This document shows, piece after piece, positions 44,383 through 57,097 of a stretch of DNA of 64,000 bases. The position numbers and the translations under genes were made by a program. The DNA is from Linderina pennispora (Eukaryota > Kickxellomycota > Kickxellomycetes > Kickxellales > Kickxellaceae): positions 124,001 to 188,000 of the forward strand of contig NW_024468262.1 in assembly GCF_002104995.1 (NCBI RefSeq). The letters are read 5' to 3'. The notes below the pieces were generated by a model. It did not search any database. It saw only the letters and a program-made list of their open reading frames with translations, and was not told where the DNA came from. The first letter of the stretch is position 1; each line of letters begins with the position of its first letter.

Positions 44383-45048
44383 CGGAGCCGTGGGGGACCT
44401 GACCCGTAGCGAGGCTTGGCGAAACCCGCACACAGATACCGCCTTTCGATGGTGTGAACTAGGGACTTTACTGTGAGACAGCAGGGGCGGGAAATCCCTA
44501 TTACGCCAAGATCCGCGGTGGACAACGTTGCTACTGTTCGCCAGCCTCTACCAATGGGCGACCGAGGATTGTTTAGAAGCAAATTTCCAGAAACTTTTTT
44601 CCACGTATATCCACCAAATCTGGCACAGGGGAAGGATCCGAGTTCGATAGCGAAAGTACTTTGATTCACCGAATTCCATAGACCACAAGCTGTGGATATA
44701 GTGCAGGCGTAGGCAGACACCGCAGGGGCCTGATAAAGCCGAACTCCGCTACTCCACCTCCTATGGTTGGCAGCACGCTTCTTCAATTGAATTCTGGTAG
44801 GCTGAGACCCAGACTAGCAGCCTTGGACTTTTCGGCATCCAGTCTATCCAGCGTAACCACTGCTGCTAAGAGCAAGCATTGGTGTTGGGTATGTATTTCT
44901 TCGAATCCAGGTTTCCGTCAAGCAGACCCAAATGCAACCAAGCATATGCACAACACTACATATTTTCTGACCATCATTACCCGAAAAGCAGAAAAAGCGA
45001 CCTACCATTGCCGAAGCATCCGCATAAAACACTTTTACTTTTGATATA

Positions 45049-46922
45049 ATGAGCAGCGACACTGAACTTCACACGCCTTGCGCGAACCCCTTGTTCCTGG
45101 AATGGGTGACAGAATGGCATACGGACGCAGTCAATCGCAACAACCAGTCGCAACATGCGCTCAAAAAAGCCATGCACTCGCTCAAGCGCTATCCGCTGGA
45201 ACTGACAAATGCGCAGGACGCTGTAGCAGCTGCAGGGCATTGGGCCAGGGATCGCTGGGCGGCTGGCGAAGAAGCTGGCAGCTTGGCGCAAGGCAAACGG
45301 GATCGCCGAGCCCGCTCCGCAGCATGCTCAGAATGATACTGAGGTGTCTTCATCACAGGGCCCAGCGCGACCAAGGAAGCCACAGGTGTATGTGCCACGG
45401 TACCGGTCTGGTGCCTTTGCACTGTTGCTCGGACTGTACAAAGCATACTCTTTGTATGGGCCAGACTACTTTATCCCCAAGTCGGATCTCATTCAGTTCA
45501 GCGAGCAGTATACAGATACGTCGTTTCATGGAGGTGGGTCGGGCAGCCGAGCACCAAGATCATTCTCGCAGTACACTGCATGGAATGCGATGAAGACACT
45601 CGAGACTAAATCGCTGGCGGAGCGCCAAGGAGGTGTCAAATACTGCCTGACAGACGATGGGGTGGAAATTGCAAAAAAGGTCGTTGATGTGCTGCGGACC
45701 CGAAATGAGTTGCCCGATGATGACGCTCGAGTATTCATGGAATGCGAGAGGCGTGAAGAGCGCAGCGCCTCACCACAGTCTGCTGAGCAGCTGCGTGGTG
45801 ATGTTGAGGATGACAGTATGTTTGCATTTTCGCAGACCAGCGACGTCAGTGATACGATTGGCCTGCCACATGGGCTGCCACCACTGCCTAGCCATGGGCC
45901 ACAAACTGCAAGCAGAGCTGTACGCACTACCTCTAGTACTCCAGCAAGGGCAAGCGCGCTTTCACGCAACTCCAGCGCAGCCTCGACATGGTCGTCAAAC
46001 CTTGGTGCCATCTCAGATATTGAGCGTTCTGATCTTGTCCACTATCCAGAAGGGTCGTACGACATCATACTGGTGGTTGACAATCGCGAGGTGCACAGTG
46101 TCAGCGACCGCAATCTGATCCAGAAGGAGCTTGAGGATCAGTGCGTAAATGTCGAGATCCGACCACTGACGGTCGGCGACTACCTTTGGATAGCACGAGC
46201 CAAACCCGCCAGTCGGTTCAAGCATCTGCCAGACATAGTGCTTGACTACGTGGTTGAGCGGAAGCGCATGGATGATCTTTGTGCAAGTATCCGCGACGGA
46301 CGGTACCGTGAGCAGCACTCTCGGATCCACCACACAGGGTTCACCAACGTATTCTACATCGTCGAGGGAAACGATCCCGACGCAGTCGGCAAGGCTGGGT
46401 GAATCCCGCGTCAACAGCGCAATAAGCAGAGTCCAAGTGCAACACGGCTTCCACCTTAAGCGCACGGTGTCTTTTGAAGCGTCGCTCAAGATGCTCCGGC
46501 AAACAACCAAGGCACTGGAAAGCACACTGAAAGATGTGTATGCAATTCCAGATAGACTGGTTGGCCGCAAGGAGTTTGCGGCGTTGAAGCGCAATATCCA
46601 GGCACGGTTTCCAAACATACGCTTAGCCATGTCGTTTGATGCCTACGACATTGTCAGCAACAAGACTGGGTCGCTGTCGGTCGGAGAATTGTACTTGCGC
46701 ATGATCATGACTCTGCGCGGGGTCGGTGTCGAAAAGGCACTGACGATTGGGAAAGAGTTCCAGACACCAACCGAGCTCATAGGAATGCTTCAGAGAGATC
46801 CGAATGGCACCAAGCGGCTCCAGGACATGGTTATCGATGGGTCGCTCAGGCGGATGGGGCCGGTATTGGGCAAGAGGCTTGCACAGTTCTGGTCTGCCCA
46901 GACATTCAATACCACGGAGTAA
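45049..46922 (+). CDS. MUS81: Mus81 structure-specific endonuclease subunit, two frame breaks
   Basis: N-terminal helix-hairpin-helix segment (NPLFLEWVTEWHTDAVNRN...ALKKAMHSLKRYPLEL), a winged-helix region (YVPRYRSGAFALLLGLYKAY), a Ser-rich linker, and the XPF/ERCC4 nuclease with IILVVDNREV and the catalytic VERKRMDDL at 46253-46279. The tandem C-terminal HhH (LYLRMIMTLRGVGVEKALTI) ends at 46922. Mus81 with Eme1/Mms4 cuts 3' flaps, forks and Holliday junctions in the nucleus. Frames switch between 45270 and 45335, and near 46400. The catalytic Glu-Arg-Lys-x3-Asp is intact. No intron is apparent. Confidence 0.92.
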
Positions 46923-47576
46923 AATATATCCTTACTGTATGCAAGACAAATGTCTGTCCGACCGACCGTCAGCGCGTCTCTGAATAATGTAAGGGATTCA
47001 AACTCCTCTGAGCTTCATCATAGGTATATGCGGCCTGCCCTACAGGCACACATCACTTAGACTTCTCAAGCAGGCCCTCTCTCGCACACATATCCATTGT
47101 TCACACTACGCTAGCACCAGGTAGCTTCGTGTGCTCAAAACCCCGCCCTCAAGAGCTTGCACAAGAGAGGCTATATGGCTGGACAGGCTAGGCACTGCAG
47201 AGCAGAGCAAGCTACACCTATCAGGAGTCCTCACCTCTGAGATAAGCAGCAGTTGGTTCAGAGAGGTGCGCTCACATTATAGCGGCGGGACCTTTAATAG
47301 TACATGTGGTATGTAGCTCATGTGCTATTAAGCCTAATCCCAGTGATAGCCACGTTTCTTTCTTTATCCGCAGTAGCTGGCCGCAGGAAGACTGCAATCT
47401 GGCACGTATACCCAACCTAGATTGCTATTGAGCTGCCGAGTCGGGCGGGTTCCAAATTTCAGGTAGTAACAAATCAGCCTGGCGCCTACGATGTCAAAAC
47501 AAGACTGGGTCAGCAGACAGATGGGGCCGTTCATAGTGGCGCAGGGGCGCATCGGCACTCGATGCTAGCAAATATA
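46923..47576. other. Intergenic region between MUS81 and ABHD11-like gene
   Basis: About 650 bp with no supported gene. Around 47140-47290 short words (GCCCTCAAGAGCT, GATAAGCAGCAG, TGGTTCAG) occur in the same order as in the dispersed repeat at 22580-22650, so a very diverged remnant is possible. Confidence 0.35.
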
Positions 47577-48461
47577 TTAATGCTCGTTCTTGTCAATAAA
47601 AGCCTCTATCAACTGGATGAACTCGTGTGGCATCTCGGCGTGTACCCAGTGCCCTGTATCGAGCTCCTCCACCTCATAATTTGGGAAATACTGCCGCATA
47701 GCCGGGTACGCATGCGGCCGAATATACGGAGACCTTTTGCCTGCAATAAACAGCGTTGGACCCTGATACTGCTTCGCCGCATCCACATCCCACCCCATAA
47801 TGCCCTCCAGGCTCTTTCCCAGGAGCTCCAGCGGAATCCTGGACTTGTATGTGCCCTTCCCTTCCCCCTCACGGGCCTTCTTCATGTTTGTCAGCAGGAA
47901 CTGCCTCACCGAAATATCCTTCTCGACGGTCTCTAGCATCGCGTCGGCCTCCTTCTGTGAGGCGATGCCCCTGTCCTCGATTGTCTTTAGCATCTGCACG
48001 TACTCGGCGAACTCGTGTGCCAGTTTGGCCTTTGTCGGCACCATGTCGTCCACGATCAGCATATCCACGAGGCTGGGATGCTCCAGCGCTGTCTGCATCA
48101 CCACCTTGCCGCCCATCGAGTGGCCCACCAGGACCGCGCGGCCTAGCCCGTGGTCCTCGATAAACCGCACGATGTCCCCAGACATCGCAGAGTAGGTGTG
48201 CGGGACCACATGCGGGCTGTCGCCATGGTTCCGCAAATCGACAGAATACGTGTCTCGGCCAAGCTGCGCGCTCAGCTTCTTGGCAATGGCCCGCCAGTTC
48301 TGCTTGGAGCCAAAGAGGCCGTGCAGGATCACCAGGGGCGGCTTGCTGCTGGGAGGTGCCTTGTTGTGCGAAAACTCCAGTGCTACTGTGCTCAGGCCAC
48401 GGGAGAAGACGCGGGTGGCCACTGCTTGGCGAGCGGCTGCTGTGCGTAGAGAAGTGAGCAT
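47577..48461 (-). CDS. IMO32: ABHD11/Imo32-like mitochondrial alpha/beta hydrolase
   Basis: 294 aa with a mitochondrial-type N-terminus (Arg/Ala/Ser-rich, first 25 residues). Alpha/beta-hydrolase landmarks: oxyanion loop HGLFGSKQNW (47-56), VDLRNHGDSPH (74-84), nucleophile elbow GHSMGGK with Ser115, and the catalytic His in TGHWVHAEMP near the C-terminus. These are the motifs of ABHD11, whose human member protects lipoylated 2-oxoglutarate dehydrogenase and whose yeast member Imo32 is processed by mitochondrial peptidases. Single uninterrupted exon. A diverged paralogue lies at 59217-60226. Confidence 0.92.
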   Translation of the reverse strand: MLTSLRTAAARQAVATRVFSRGLSTVALEFSHNKAPPSSKPPLVILHGLFGSKQNWRAIAKKLSAQLGRDTYSVDLRNHGDSPHVVPHTYSAMSGDIVRFIEDHGLGRAVLVGHSMGGKVVMQTALEHPSLVDMLIVDDMVPTKAKLAHEFAEYVQMLKTIEDRGIASQKEADAMLETVEKDISVRQFLLTNMKKAREGEGKGTYKSRIPLELLGKSLEGIMGWDVDAAKQYQGPTLFIAGKRSPYIRPHAYPAMRQYFPNYEVEELDTGHWVHAEMPHEFIQLIEAFIDKNEH

Positions 48462-48814
48462 GGCTGTGTGAAAAATTCAAGAAATTAGAGTAGCTCGACC
48501 AAAAGAGAGAGATAACAGCGGCTAGAGATTTCTTGTCCTTGGCCTCGGATTTGCCGCGCACTACTCTCCATGGAGGCGCTTTTCTTATTCCCGCGCCATG
48601 CATCCGTGCGGAAATATGGCTGGCGCTGAAGACCCAGAAAACACGGCTCACAGCCGGGGAACCGCAGGGCCTGCCTCTGTAGATGCGGTGTAGTAGAAAG
48701 TAGTATCTGGAGACAGGGAAGGTGCATATGGGGGCAGTCTAGCTCCTTATGTGTTCTCGGAGGGGGTGTCGAAGTCGTATATTAGCTTGAATATAGAAAA
48801 GAAAACTGGGTGCC

Positions 48815-51800
48815 TCACATATCAGCATTTGCAGCTGGCATCAACGCGCCGCCGCCGCCGCCGCCGCCGCCAATGTTGCCAGCGCCCTGCTGCGCCTGTC
48901 TCTCGCACCGTCTTAGCAGCTCCTTGGTGTTGAGGTCGGCAACATCCTCGCCGAGACCCGATGCATTGTCGCGCAAGAACTGGATCACCGCATCCGGCAG
49001 CATCCACAGTGGCTCACCGGTCTCCATCAGCTGGTGGATGACATTGCAGGCCTCGTACGAGAATGTGTCGTCGCGGTCATTGCGCGTCGGCTCCTTGACA
49101 TCGGCGTACAGGATGTTGGGCGTAATAACGGTGGCCAGGTTCAGCGAGTCCATCTTGGACCCCGCCTTGTCGTCCACATGCGAGAAGGTCGCGACCCAGT
49201 TTAGGAACGTGATCAGCACGTTCAGCATGTCGCGGTTCGGCTGCGGCATCAGGATGATGGCGTACCGGAACGCCTCGAGTCGCTCACGCATCGACGAGAT
49301 GCTGGCAATGCCCAGGAACAGCCGACGCATACGGAACGGAACCAGTGGGTCGGGCAGCTCGCGCAGGAACTTCTTCAGCAGCGCAGCAATCTGCACCGGC
49401 GTGTCCTTCTTTAGATCCACGCGCGAGTAGTCCTTGTCGACGGCCTCGGTGACTTCACGCAGACGGCGGATATTACCGTTCTTGCGGAAGATGCCCTCGA
49501 CTGCCAGATCCATCGACGACAGGGTGTTGAGCATGACCTCAAAGAACTGCGGAATGGCCAGCTTCTGCTTACCATGGGCGCCCAGGTCGGTCTCCACAGA
49601 CTGGCGATCCATCAGCACTTCCAGCGACACGCCAAACGTTGCAGTACGCAGCCGCTCCTTGTCGCCGCCGCTGGTGCCACTGGCCGCAGCCTCCTTCTTC
49701 TTCAGGTTGGTTTTCAGACGTGACCACATGCCGACTGGCGTCTGCTTCTTGGGCGTGCCAATCAGCGCAACAAGATCAGCCTGCGAGAACTCGGTGGCAC
49801 CAAGCAGGGCCGACAGACGAGCGACAGCGACGTGCTTGGCGCAGAACAGCTCGGCTGTGTTCAGATCCGACAGGAACCGCATCGTGTGCGGGCGACTCAG
49901 CATGGTCTTCACTCTGGTGACTGTCTCGGCCTCGTTCGTTGCCGCACGCGCAGCACTCTGGTCGTTCTCGTCGCTGGCCCGCCGCAGCTTTGACGGCTTG
50001 TTGACAACGACGCCTCCTGGCGAGCCCGAGCCCGCCTGGGCAGCCAGCGCGTTGACCGACATGCCAACAGACGTAGCGATATGACCTGCACGGCGTGTGG
50101 CATGCTGCAGCTGCGGCGACGTCGAAGGGTATGCCTGCAGCGTCGATTGCGACGACTGGCCAGCCTGGTCCGGCCCGCCTTCCTGCTGGCTGTTCTCCAT
50201 GCGCGCCTTCATCGCGTACACCGTGGTGTGTGCGACACGCGTCTTGCGGCGGTCGGCCAGCACCTGCGGCGGAGAGAGACTGCTGTCAGTCTCGCGCATC
50301 TGTACGATACCGCCCTCCTGCCGTGCTGCCTTGACTGCGGCATCAGCAACTGCCGTGGCGACCTCGGGGCTCAGCGGCGATGTGGTATCTGTCAGATTCA
50401 GCGACTGGGCCGAGCCAAGATTCGTGGCGACCTGCAGCTCGCGCTCGGCTTCCTGGATGGTGCGCTGCTCGCTGCCAGACGGCAGCGGTGCGGCCACCGA
50501 TAGATCCATGCTGGCCAGTGCTGCGTCAAACTCGTTGTTGGCTGCCGCCTGCCGCTCGGTCAGATCCTTCTCGCTGCTGGCATGGCTGTCCTCTGGCGAC
50601 TTGCTGGCCTCCGATCTGTCAGACACCGCAGTAATTGCCTTGTTCTTGGCTGCCTTGCGGTGCCGCATGGTATCGGGGTTCTCCAGGGCGCTCTTCATCT
50701 TTAGCAGACTGTAGAGGCGCTTCAGGGCCACGCGCATCAGGAACGAATACTGCTCGAGCTGCGACACAAACTTGAAGCCGCCAGGCTGCAGACCCTTGCG
50801 CGCTGCGCAGTCAGGGCAGTACAGCTGGCCAGTGCTGTCGTCGTGGGCAGACTGCGGGTACATGTGCTGGATCTCGCTATTGCACGACACGCACACGAAG
50901 CAGTACAGGTGCCAGCGCTTGTTGCGCCGTGTGTATTCAATGCATTCCGTCTCCACCTCGCTGCGGCATGCAGCGCAGCAGTCGCTGGCAATATCGGTCT
51001 GCTGGTACGATAGTCGGAACATGGCCCACTTTTGCCGATCCGATGTCTCCATCAGCCGCGCCAACAGCGCCATGATGCTTGATGGGCACTCGTATTCGGT
51101 CTGCGCCTTCAGTGCGCCCTTCAGTGCAACCCGGGTCAGTACCTTGAGGTAGTGCGCTAGGCTGGTGACCAGCGACAGCAGCTCCTGTGTCAATCCGTTG
51201 GACTCGTTGCTCTGTGTGTGCGAGAGGACAGAGAAAAAGCTGACAATCCTTTTGCACAGCAGCTTTGGCTCACGCGTGTGCTGCAAACCTAAAATAGTTT
51301 TTTTTTCATCTCTCAGGCATTAATACAAAGCATGTGACATATGCATCTGCTTTCAATAAACAGCGATGCACGGAAGAGCTGTGGCGGCTTCCCAATTCAC
51401 TTACCTGTCGAGTCATCAAAGTGGGACAGCTCGTCCTCGAGGTCGTCGATGGATCCAAATAGCACGTCGACGTGCATGATGAAACGCTCTGCCTGCCGCA
51501 GCCCATCCAGGTAATGTCCGCCCGATACCTGCAGCAGCATGTCCGAAATACAAGTCGCTGTTGACTCCTCAAACGACGAAAGCACAGTCCACACCTGGTA
51601 GATCTGCTGCTCGCTGACCGCGTTCTGCGGCTTGGCAATCTGCTTCGGCACCCGGCCGCGCACGCCGTCGTAGATGGTCGGATATATCCGCACGTTCCAG
51701 AACTTGTAGATCATGTAGCACTCGGGGTGCCAGTGCTCGTCGATGCCGCGGTTGTTGATTTGCAGGAACAGCTTCATAATCGGCTGCTGGCACCCGGCAC

Positions 51801-52450
51801 ACCGCTTGGCCACAAGGTATGTGTAGTGGTGCAGGCAGTACGGCTCGCCGTCATGCTCGTAGTATGTGCCGTCGGGTCCAAAAATCGTCTGGCACTCGGT
51901 GCACGTGAAGTGCTCCGGGTGGTATTTGCGGCCCAGCGCGTGCACATATGTGCTGTCTAGCGGCTGCTTGCACTTTGCACACACAAAGTTTGTGCGTTCA
52001 AAGTAGTGCTTCTCGCATAGAAGGTGGGGCTGCTTTGGCGTGTCTGCGTCCTCCAGCAGGCAGTAGTTGTCTTCGACGTTGGTGCCGCAGTCCTAGCAGG
52101 GGCAGGCAGAGGAGGATGTTTAGATGTGGGCATGGAAAGGATGCATGCTGCCTTTGCTGCTGCTCATATTTCCATAATAGATTGTTTGGGTGCTTTTTTC
52201 CCGATAGGCTTACCTCGCAACAGAAGCACTGGGGATGGCAGACCCCGGTTTGAAGTGGCACCCACTGGTCCGCTATACCCTGTCCACACTTTATGCACGC
52301 TGTCGGGGTCGATACTTTGGCAATCACGCCGTTCGGCGCTGCTGCTGTAGCTGCCGCTGCCGCCGGTACCTGCTGCTCTAGGGCTGTGCTGTCGTTGGCA
52401 TTTGTCTGAATGTTGTGTTCAGCAGCTGATGGATTGCCTGCGTCTGCCAT
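48815..52450 (-). CDS. LRG1: LIM-domain RhoGAP (Lrg1/Rga type), three exons
   Basis: Exons 52214-52450, 51405-52092 and 48815-51288 join cleanly (introns 121 and 116 bp) to give 1132 aa. Exon 1 holds the first half of LIM1 (CIKCGQGIADQWV...CFCCE), exon 2 the rest plus LIM2 and a third (CAKCKQPLDSTYV, CTECQTIFGPDGTYYE, CAGCQQPIMKLFL). Exon 3 adds a further Cys-rich LIM-like module (CCAACRSEVETEC...CFVCVSC) and a C-terminal RhoGAP domain, with the arginine finger in GIFRKNGNIRRL near 49490 and LLKKFLRELPDPLVPF. It should switch off Rho1-type GTPases controlling cell-wall synthesis and polarity. The C-terminus carries a Gly run coded by a GCC repeat. Clean frame throughout. Confidence 0.93.
48847..48871 (-). 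repeat. Trinucleotide (GCC/GGC) repeat in LRG1 C-terminus
   Basis: About eight GCC units coding for a Gly run nine residues before the end of the RhoGAP protein. It is frame-preserving and probably length-variable. Confidence 0.8.
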
Positions 52451-52887
52451 GGTCACACGAATGGGGGAGAGAAAAGCAATAAACGAAAAGGAGGTTGCCA
52501 AATGTATGCGAATGAAGAATGAAAAAAAGTGCCAAAGGGAAAGGAAGAGTGGGTGTAGAAACCAGTGACGCAAAGAAAGTACACGGAGCTGAGCAAAATA
52601 AAAGTGCTGCTGCTGCTGCTTAAGAGTATAAAAAAGAAATTTGAAAAGAAAGGCGAAGAAAAGCTTGCCGGTGGCCAGGAAACAACCGCGAACTCACACT
52701 TGGCTCGCCGGGAACCTACCCGTGATTGGCTGGGCACGCCCCCACGCCCAACCATAGTGTTCCTCGCGACGCCTTGGCCCGGTCCCTCCGGCACAGACGA
52801 ACGCAGCAGTCGGCATGGCCAAAAAACAATCTTGCTCGCCTTCGATTCCTCCGTCTATATTTAGCACCTTTCCATACAGCATTGACC

Positions 52888-54380
52888 ATGTCTCGGTTGC
52901 CACTCGCTGCAGCAGCCTTCGGCGTCTACGCTTCCGCCAGCTTTGCCGTGCTGAGGCAAGTCGCCCTCGCTGTTCCCGAGCCGTACATGGACGAGATATT
53001 CCACATTCCGCAGGCGCAGCGCTATTGCGCAGGCTCGTTCCACGAATGGGACCCCAAGCTGACCACGCCGCCCGGTCTATACTTGGTGTCGCTCGTGCCC
53101 GCGTGGGCGCTGGGCATCAACCCGTGCTCCGTCGATATGCTGCGCACCACTAACTGGGTACTCGGGCTGGCATTGTTCTGGACCACCCACTTCCTTGTCA
53201 CCCGCCACAGCCTGCCGCAGGCCTCGGCGCTGAATTCCGCATTGCTAACACTGGCCTTGGCGCTCTTTCCAGTCACGTTTTTCCTCCACCACCTGTACTA
53301 TACGGACACGGGCTCGCTGCTGTTTGTGCTCCTGGCCTATGCACTGAGCCTCCAGGGGCAGCATGCGCTGGCCGGGCTCTCTGGGTTTGTGTCGCTGTGG
53401 TTCCGCCAGACGAACGTCGTGTGGGTCGCCTTCATCGGCTTCTCGGCAGCACTGACCAGCATCCAGCGCAAACAAGGGATCGCCGAATCCAGCCTGAAGC
53501 AGTCCCTAGTCCAGCTGCTCAAGTGGGTGTTGCGATTCGACCGACATGTACTGTCGATCCTGCAGCTTCTCACTCCGTACATGGCGGTGGTGGGCATGTT
53601 TGCTGTGTTTCTGTATGTCAACCAGGGCATTGTGCTTGGCGATAAGAGCCACCATGAGGCTGGCACCCACCTGCCGCAGATGTTTTACTTTTGCTCGTAT
53701 GCTGTTGGCATCTCTGCGCCCTCCATCGTGCTCTCTGCCAGTCCGCTGCAGTTTGCCCGTCGCCTCAAATCCCGGTAGGTAGATCTCCCCACTATTTTTA
53801 AGCCAGACCATCACACAGGCATGACTTGCTACGTCCCACAGAACCAAAACAACTTTTGGCCCGCACTAACTTCTTTGGCGGCTTCGGTTTTCCACAGCCT
53901 CCCCGTAGTCCCCGTCAGCTCGCTTCGGAAATCGCTCTATGTGCCCTTATGGTGGTGATTGTCGACAGATTCACCATCGAGCACCCGTTCCTGCTCAGCG
54001 ACAACCGCCACTATCCGTTTTATGTCTGGAAGAACGTCTACCGGCGCCACTGGGCAGTCAGGTATGCGCTGACGCCGCTGTACGCCTACGCCATGTGGGC
54101 CATGTACCAGTGCGCCAAGCGTCGCCAGTCCACACTCTGGCTTTTGGCACTCGCTGCCTGCACTATGGCTGTGCTGGTGCCCTCGCCGCTGCTCGAGTTT
54201 CGGTACTTCACTGTGCCGTACTTTTTCTTCCGCCTCAACTGCTCCCCGCCAGGCACAAGGGGCACTGTGCTCGAGCTGGCGTGGTTCGCAGCGATCAATG
54301 CGCTGACTGTCTGGGTGTTCCTGAACAAGCCATTTACGTGGGACTCGGAGCCTGGTCGGCTCCAGCGGTTTATGTGGTAG
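52888..54380 (+). CDS. ALG10: ALG10 alpha-1,2-glucosyltransferase (ER), one 44-bp intron
   Basis: Exons 52888-53774 and 53819-54380 join in frame (GTAGGT donor, CACAG acceptor), giving 482 aa. Family signatures: EPYMDEIFHIPQAQRYC, WDPKLTTPPGLYL, FFLHHLYYTDTGSLL, SLWFRQTNVVWVAF and PFLLSDNRHYPFYVWKN, with about ten membrane helices. ALG10 adds the last glucose (alpha-1,2) to the dolichol-linked Glc2Man9GlcNAc2 precursor, needed for efficient N-glycan transfer by oligosaccharyltransferase. The intron is among the shortest here. Convergent with APC2, only 10 bp between stops. Confidence 0.94.
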
Positions 54381-54390
54381 AATTAAATGT

Positions 54391-56671
54391 TCATTTGAGT
54401 TTATACATTCCGCCTGTTTGCTCCAGCCTGTCCTCGCGCACCATCAGCGCCAGGAACGCCTTGAGCTCATCTGGCTCGATCTTTTCGCCTGGCAGAAACA
54501 TGTCCAGCATGCTGTGGATGCGGTCCAGGGGCAGTGGCCCAAAGTTGGTCAGCATGCCGACCACATACTTGAAGTGCACACGCAGTGCTTCAGTATGTGC
54601 ACCAGCACTCCAGCCCTGTCCCATCTACCACCCACTTCCTCCAGTCCGTCCTCCTCAGCCGTATCGTCGATACTCTTGTCAGCGTTGCGTGTAGCATCCG
54701 TGGCCATCGCCTCCGACTCAGCCACCTCGAACACGCCACCACTGGTCTCCCGAATGACACCGCGCGCCTGCCAGAACCTGATCCTCGGCAGTGCAAACTC
54801 CTCCGAACATTCCAGTGCCTGAGATACCTCGGCCAGGAGTCATTTTAGACCTGCCGCTAAAAGCATACAGCACCGCTGCCTGAGCCGGCTTAGCACTGAC
54901 CTCTAATGTCCGATCAGCAAGCCCGATCTCCAGAGTCACCGCTCCTAGCGCATCACGCCACTCGAGCTTCCGGGCCGCCTTTAGCGACTCGTACACACCA
55001 CTGTACCTGGTCCCGTAGTGAGGCCATCTCTGCAGGCATCGTGAACTGCTCGCTGGGCACGCTGCCCCAGAACTGCCGTGATACAACCGTCGTGTGCATT
55101 GGCATCTCCCACCCGTTGTGCACGCTGACCTCTGCGATATACTGGTCGGCGCGCTTCGAATCAGCCAAGTCCTTCAGCATAACCTCGCACCGCTCAAGCG
55201 CCTCGTCGCCAAACCTGAGTTTCATCATCTCGACCTGTTTGATCTCGCGCTGCGTCTCGTAGTCAGCGCACAAAAGAAGCTGATGGGCCAGGTGTTTCTC
55301 AAACTCCTCGACAAACACATCCTTGGTGTCGAAAATACTGACCAGCAAGCTCAGTACATCCGCGTCCCGCCGCTGTGCCGTCAGATACACTGCCTTTGCC
55401 TCCACAGGGCAGTGGCTCCCACTCCATATCCTCAGCGTCCTCGTCGTATATCACGCCCTCCTGCCTCATCGTCTTCGATTATACCGCCGCTTGCCAGATC
55501 CTCAAATAGCTCGCTTTCCTCGGCCACCATGTCCTGCACGATACACATCACCGTATCCTCCCTTGATCTAAGGTATCCGCGGATTGGACCTGCGACAATT
55601 TCCAGCACTGTGCTTGTTGGGTCAAGAAGACGCAGACAACGAATCGCCGAGATGTATTGCGTCAGAATGTCGTTTGTCGTGGCCCCTGGATGCAAAAGCC
55701 GCTTCTGGATTGCTGCACGGAGGGACGTGGCGACGCTGCGAAGATTGTTGAGTTGCTTGACACAATCATGCAGATCGGAAATCGCCGCCCGTGTGTCCGG
55801 ATAGTCGATTATGATGCTGAATAGCTCTGATGTGCGCAGGTCAGAGAAGCGGGTAAACAACTGTGTTTCAGAAAACTCTGCAATCGAGTAGGATGGCGAC
55901 GAGATGAAGGTATCGAAAACAGCCATTGTGCTAGCTATGCTCATCCGGAGAATGTCGAGGCACTCGGTTCCCCATTTCCCGGCGGCCGACTGAACGATGT
56001 GCTCGATGGTCTCTGCGACTGTTTCTTTGATAGCCGACTGCGTGAATCGCTGGATATGCGTCTTTTCCAGAAGCTGACACCCCTCACGAAATTGCTGTAG
56101 GAACCTGAGTGCACTGTCAACCGATGATAGCACATGGCGTGCAAAGCGGCTGGTATCACTGTCTGCATCGTCTTCTTCTTCCGGCTGAGGTGTGGAGATA
56201 TGTGCCAAACTGAACACTGATAATTTCTGAGGCAGCTGGTTCGCAGAAATGTCTGGTTTAACCAGCTCCGGCAACTCTGAGTCCAGCACCTCAGAAAATA
56301 CAGGGTCCCTCCATCTCTGGCGCACCAGACCAAGTGTTCCCAGCAAAAGCCAACGACAACCACTGTCTAAGCTGATCCGGCAGTGCACTATTGCAGACCT
56401 CAAGCATGAGTGCATCCCAAGTTCTCTCGTAGGAGATAGTACGTGTCCCAGCATCTTTCATGAACTGATCCTGCCGCTCGCTAATCGCCGAAACCAATTG
56501 CAAAAAATCACCAAACACGTCGCCCGATGAGTGCGCATTTGATACTAATTGGTTTACGTCGCTGCGGTGTGTGAATAGTACTTCTTCAGGGCTTGCAGCA
56601 TGCGTCACATATTTACTTGTGCTGGGAGACTTAACACCAGTCGTTAGTAGTTCAGCTTCATTCGGTAGCAT
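54391..56671 (-). CDS. APC2: Anaphase-promoting complex subunit 2 (cullin homologue), frame breaks
   Basis: Likely start ATG 56671. N-terminal cullin-repeat helices (VSNAHSSGDVFGDFLQLV, FARHVLSSVDSALRFLQQF) lead to RLLDPTSTVLEIVAGPIRGYLRSREDTV near 55570, typical of Apc2. The cullin-homology core follows (LLVSIFDTKDVFVEEFEKHLAHQLL, VMLKDLADSKRADQYI, VSRQFWGSVPSEQFTMP). The C-terminal winged-helix B domain is TNFGPLPLDRIHSMLDMFLP...LMVREDRLEQTGGMYKL. Apc2 with the RING subunit Apc11 is the catalytic core of the APC/C ubiquitin ligase that triggers anaphase. Frame switches near 56330, 55420, 54990, 54840 and 54610. Span of about 760 codons fits the family. Confidence 0.92.
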
Positions 56672-57097
56672 ATCAACGGCATAGAAATGAGAGAATGGTC
56701 AAGGATAGCGGCGAAGTCTCAATGGTGATCCAAACGCTAAACCTAAATGCTAGCAGATACGATTTTTAATTAGCATGGCATGATTATGGTTGATGCTGAA
56801 GCACGATGATGGCTACATTATCCCTGAACATTTAGTAGCTGTTTCCGCCATCTGTAAAAACAAACGTGTTTAGGTCACATCCAATGCTGCCCATCTCCAT
56901 ATTCACTTGGACCCTACAATTTCTCACATATGTACAACAGACCAACAACTTGCTGTTGTATCTGAAGGTACATCTTAGCCTGTTGCCTTGCTGCAACAAA
57001 ATGGCTGTGTGGAGAGCGTTCTGCAAAAAAGTTATTTCATTATAAGATCTTAAATTGCATTGCAGTTAGAATTTGATGTATATCCCGAGGCTAGATT
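56672..57097. other. AT-rich intergenic DNA
   Basis: Upstream of APC2; only short frames, nothing recognisable before the dispersed repeat begins. Confidence 0.5.

Noticed and set aside
44763..45044. 93-codon frame upstream of MUS81
   Set aside because: No family motif; overlaps the likely MUS81 leader.
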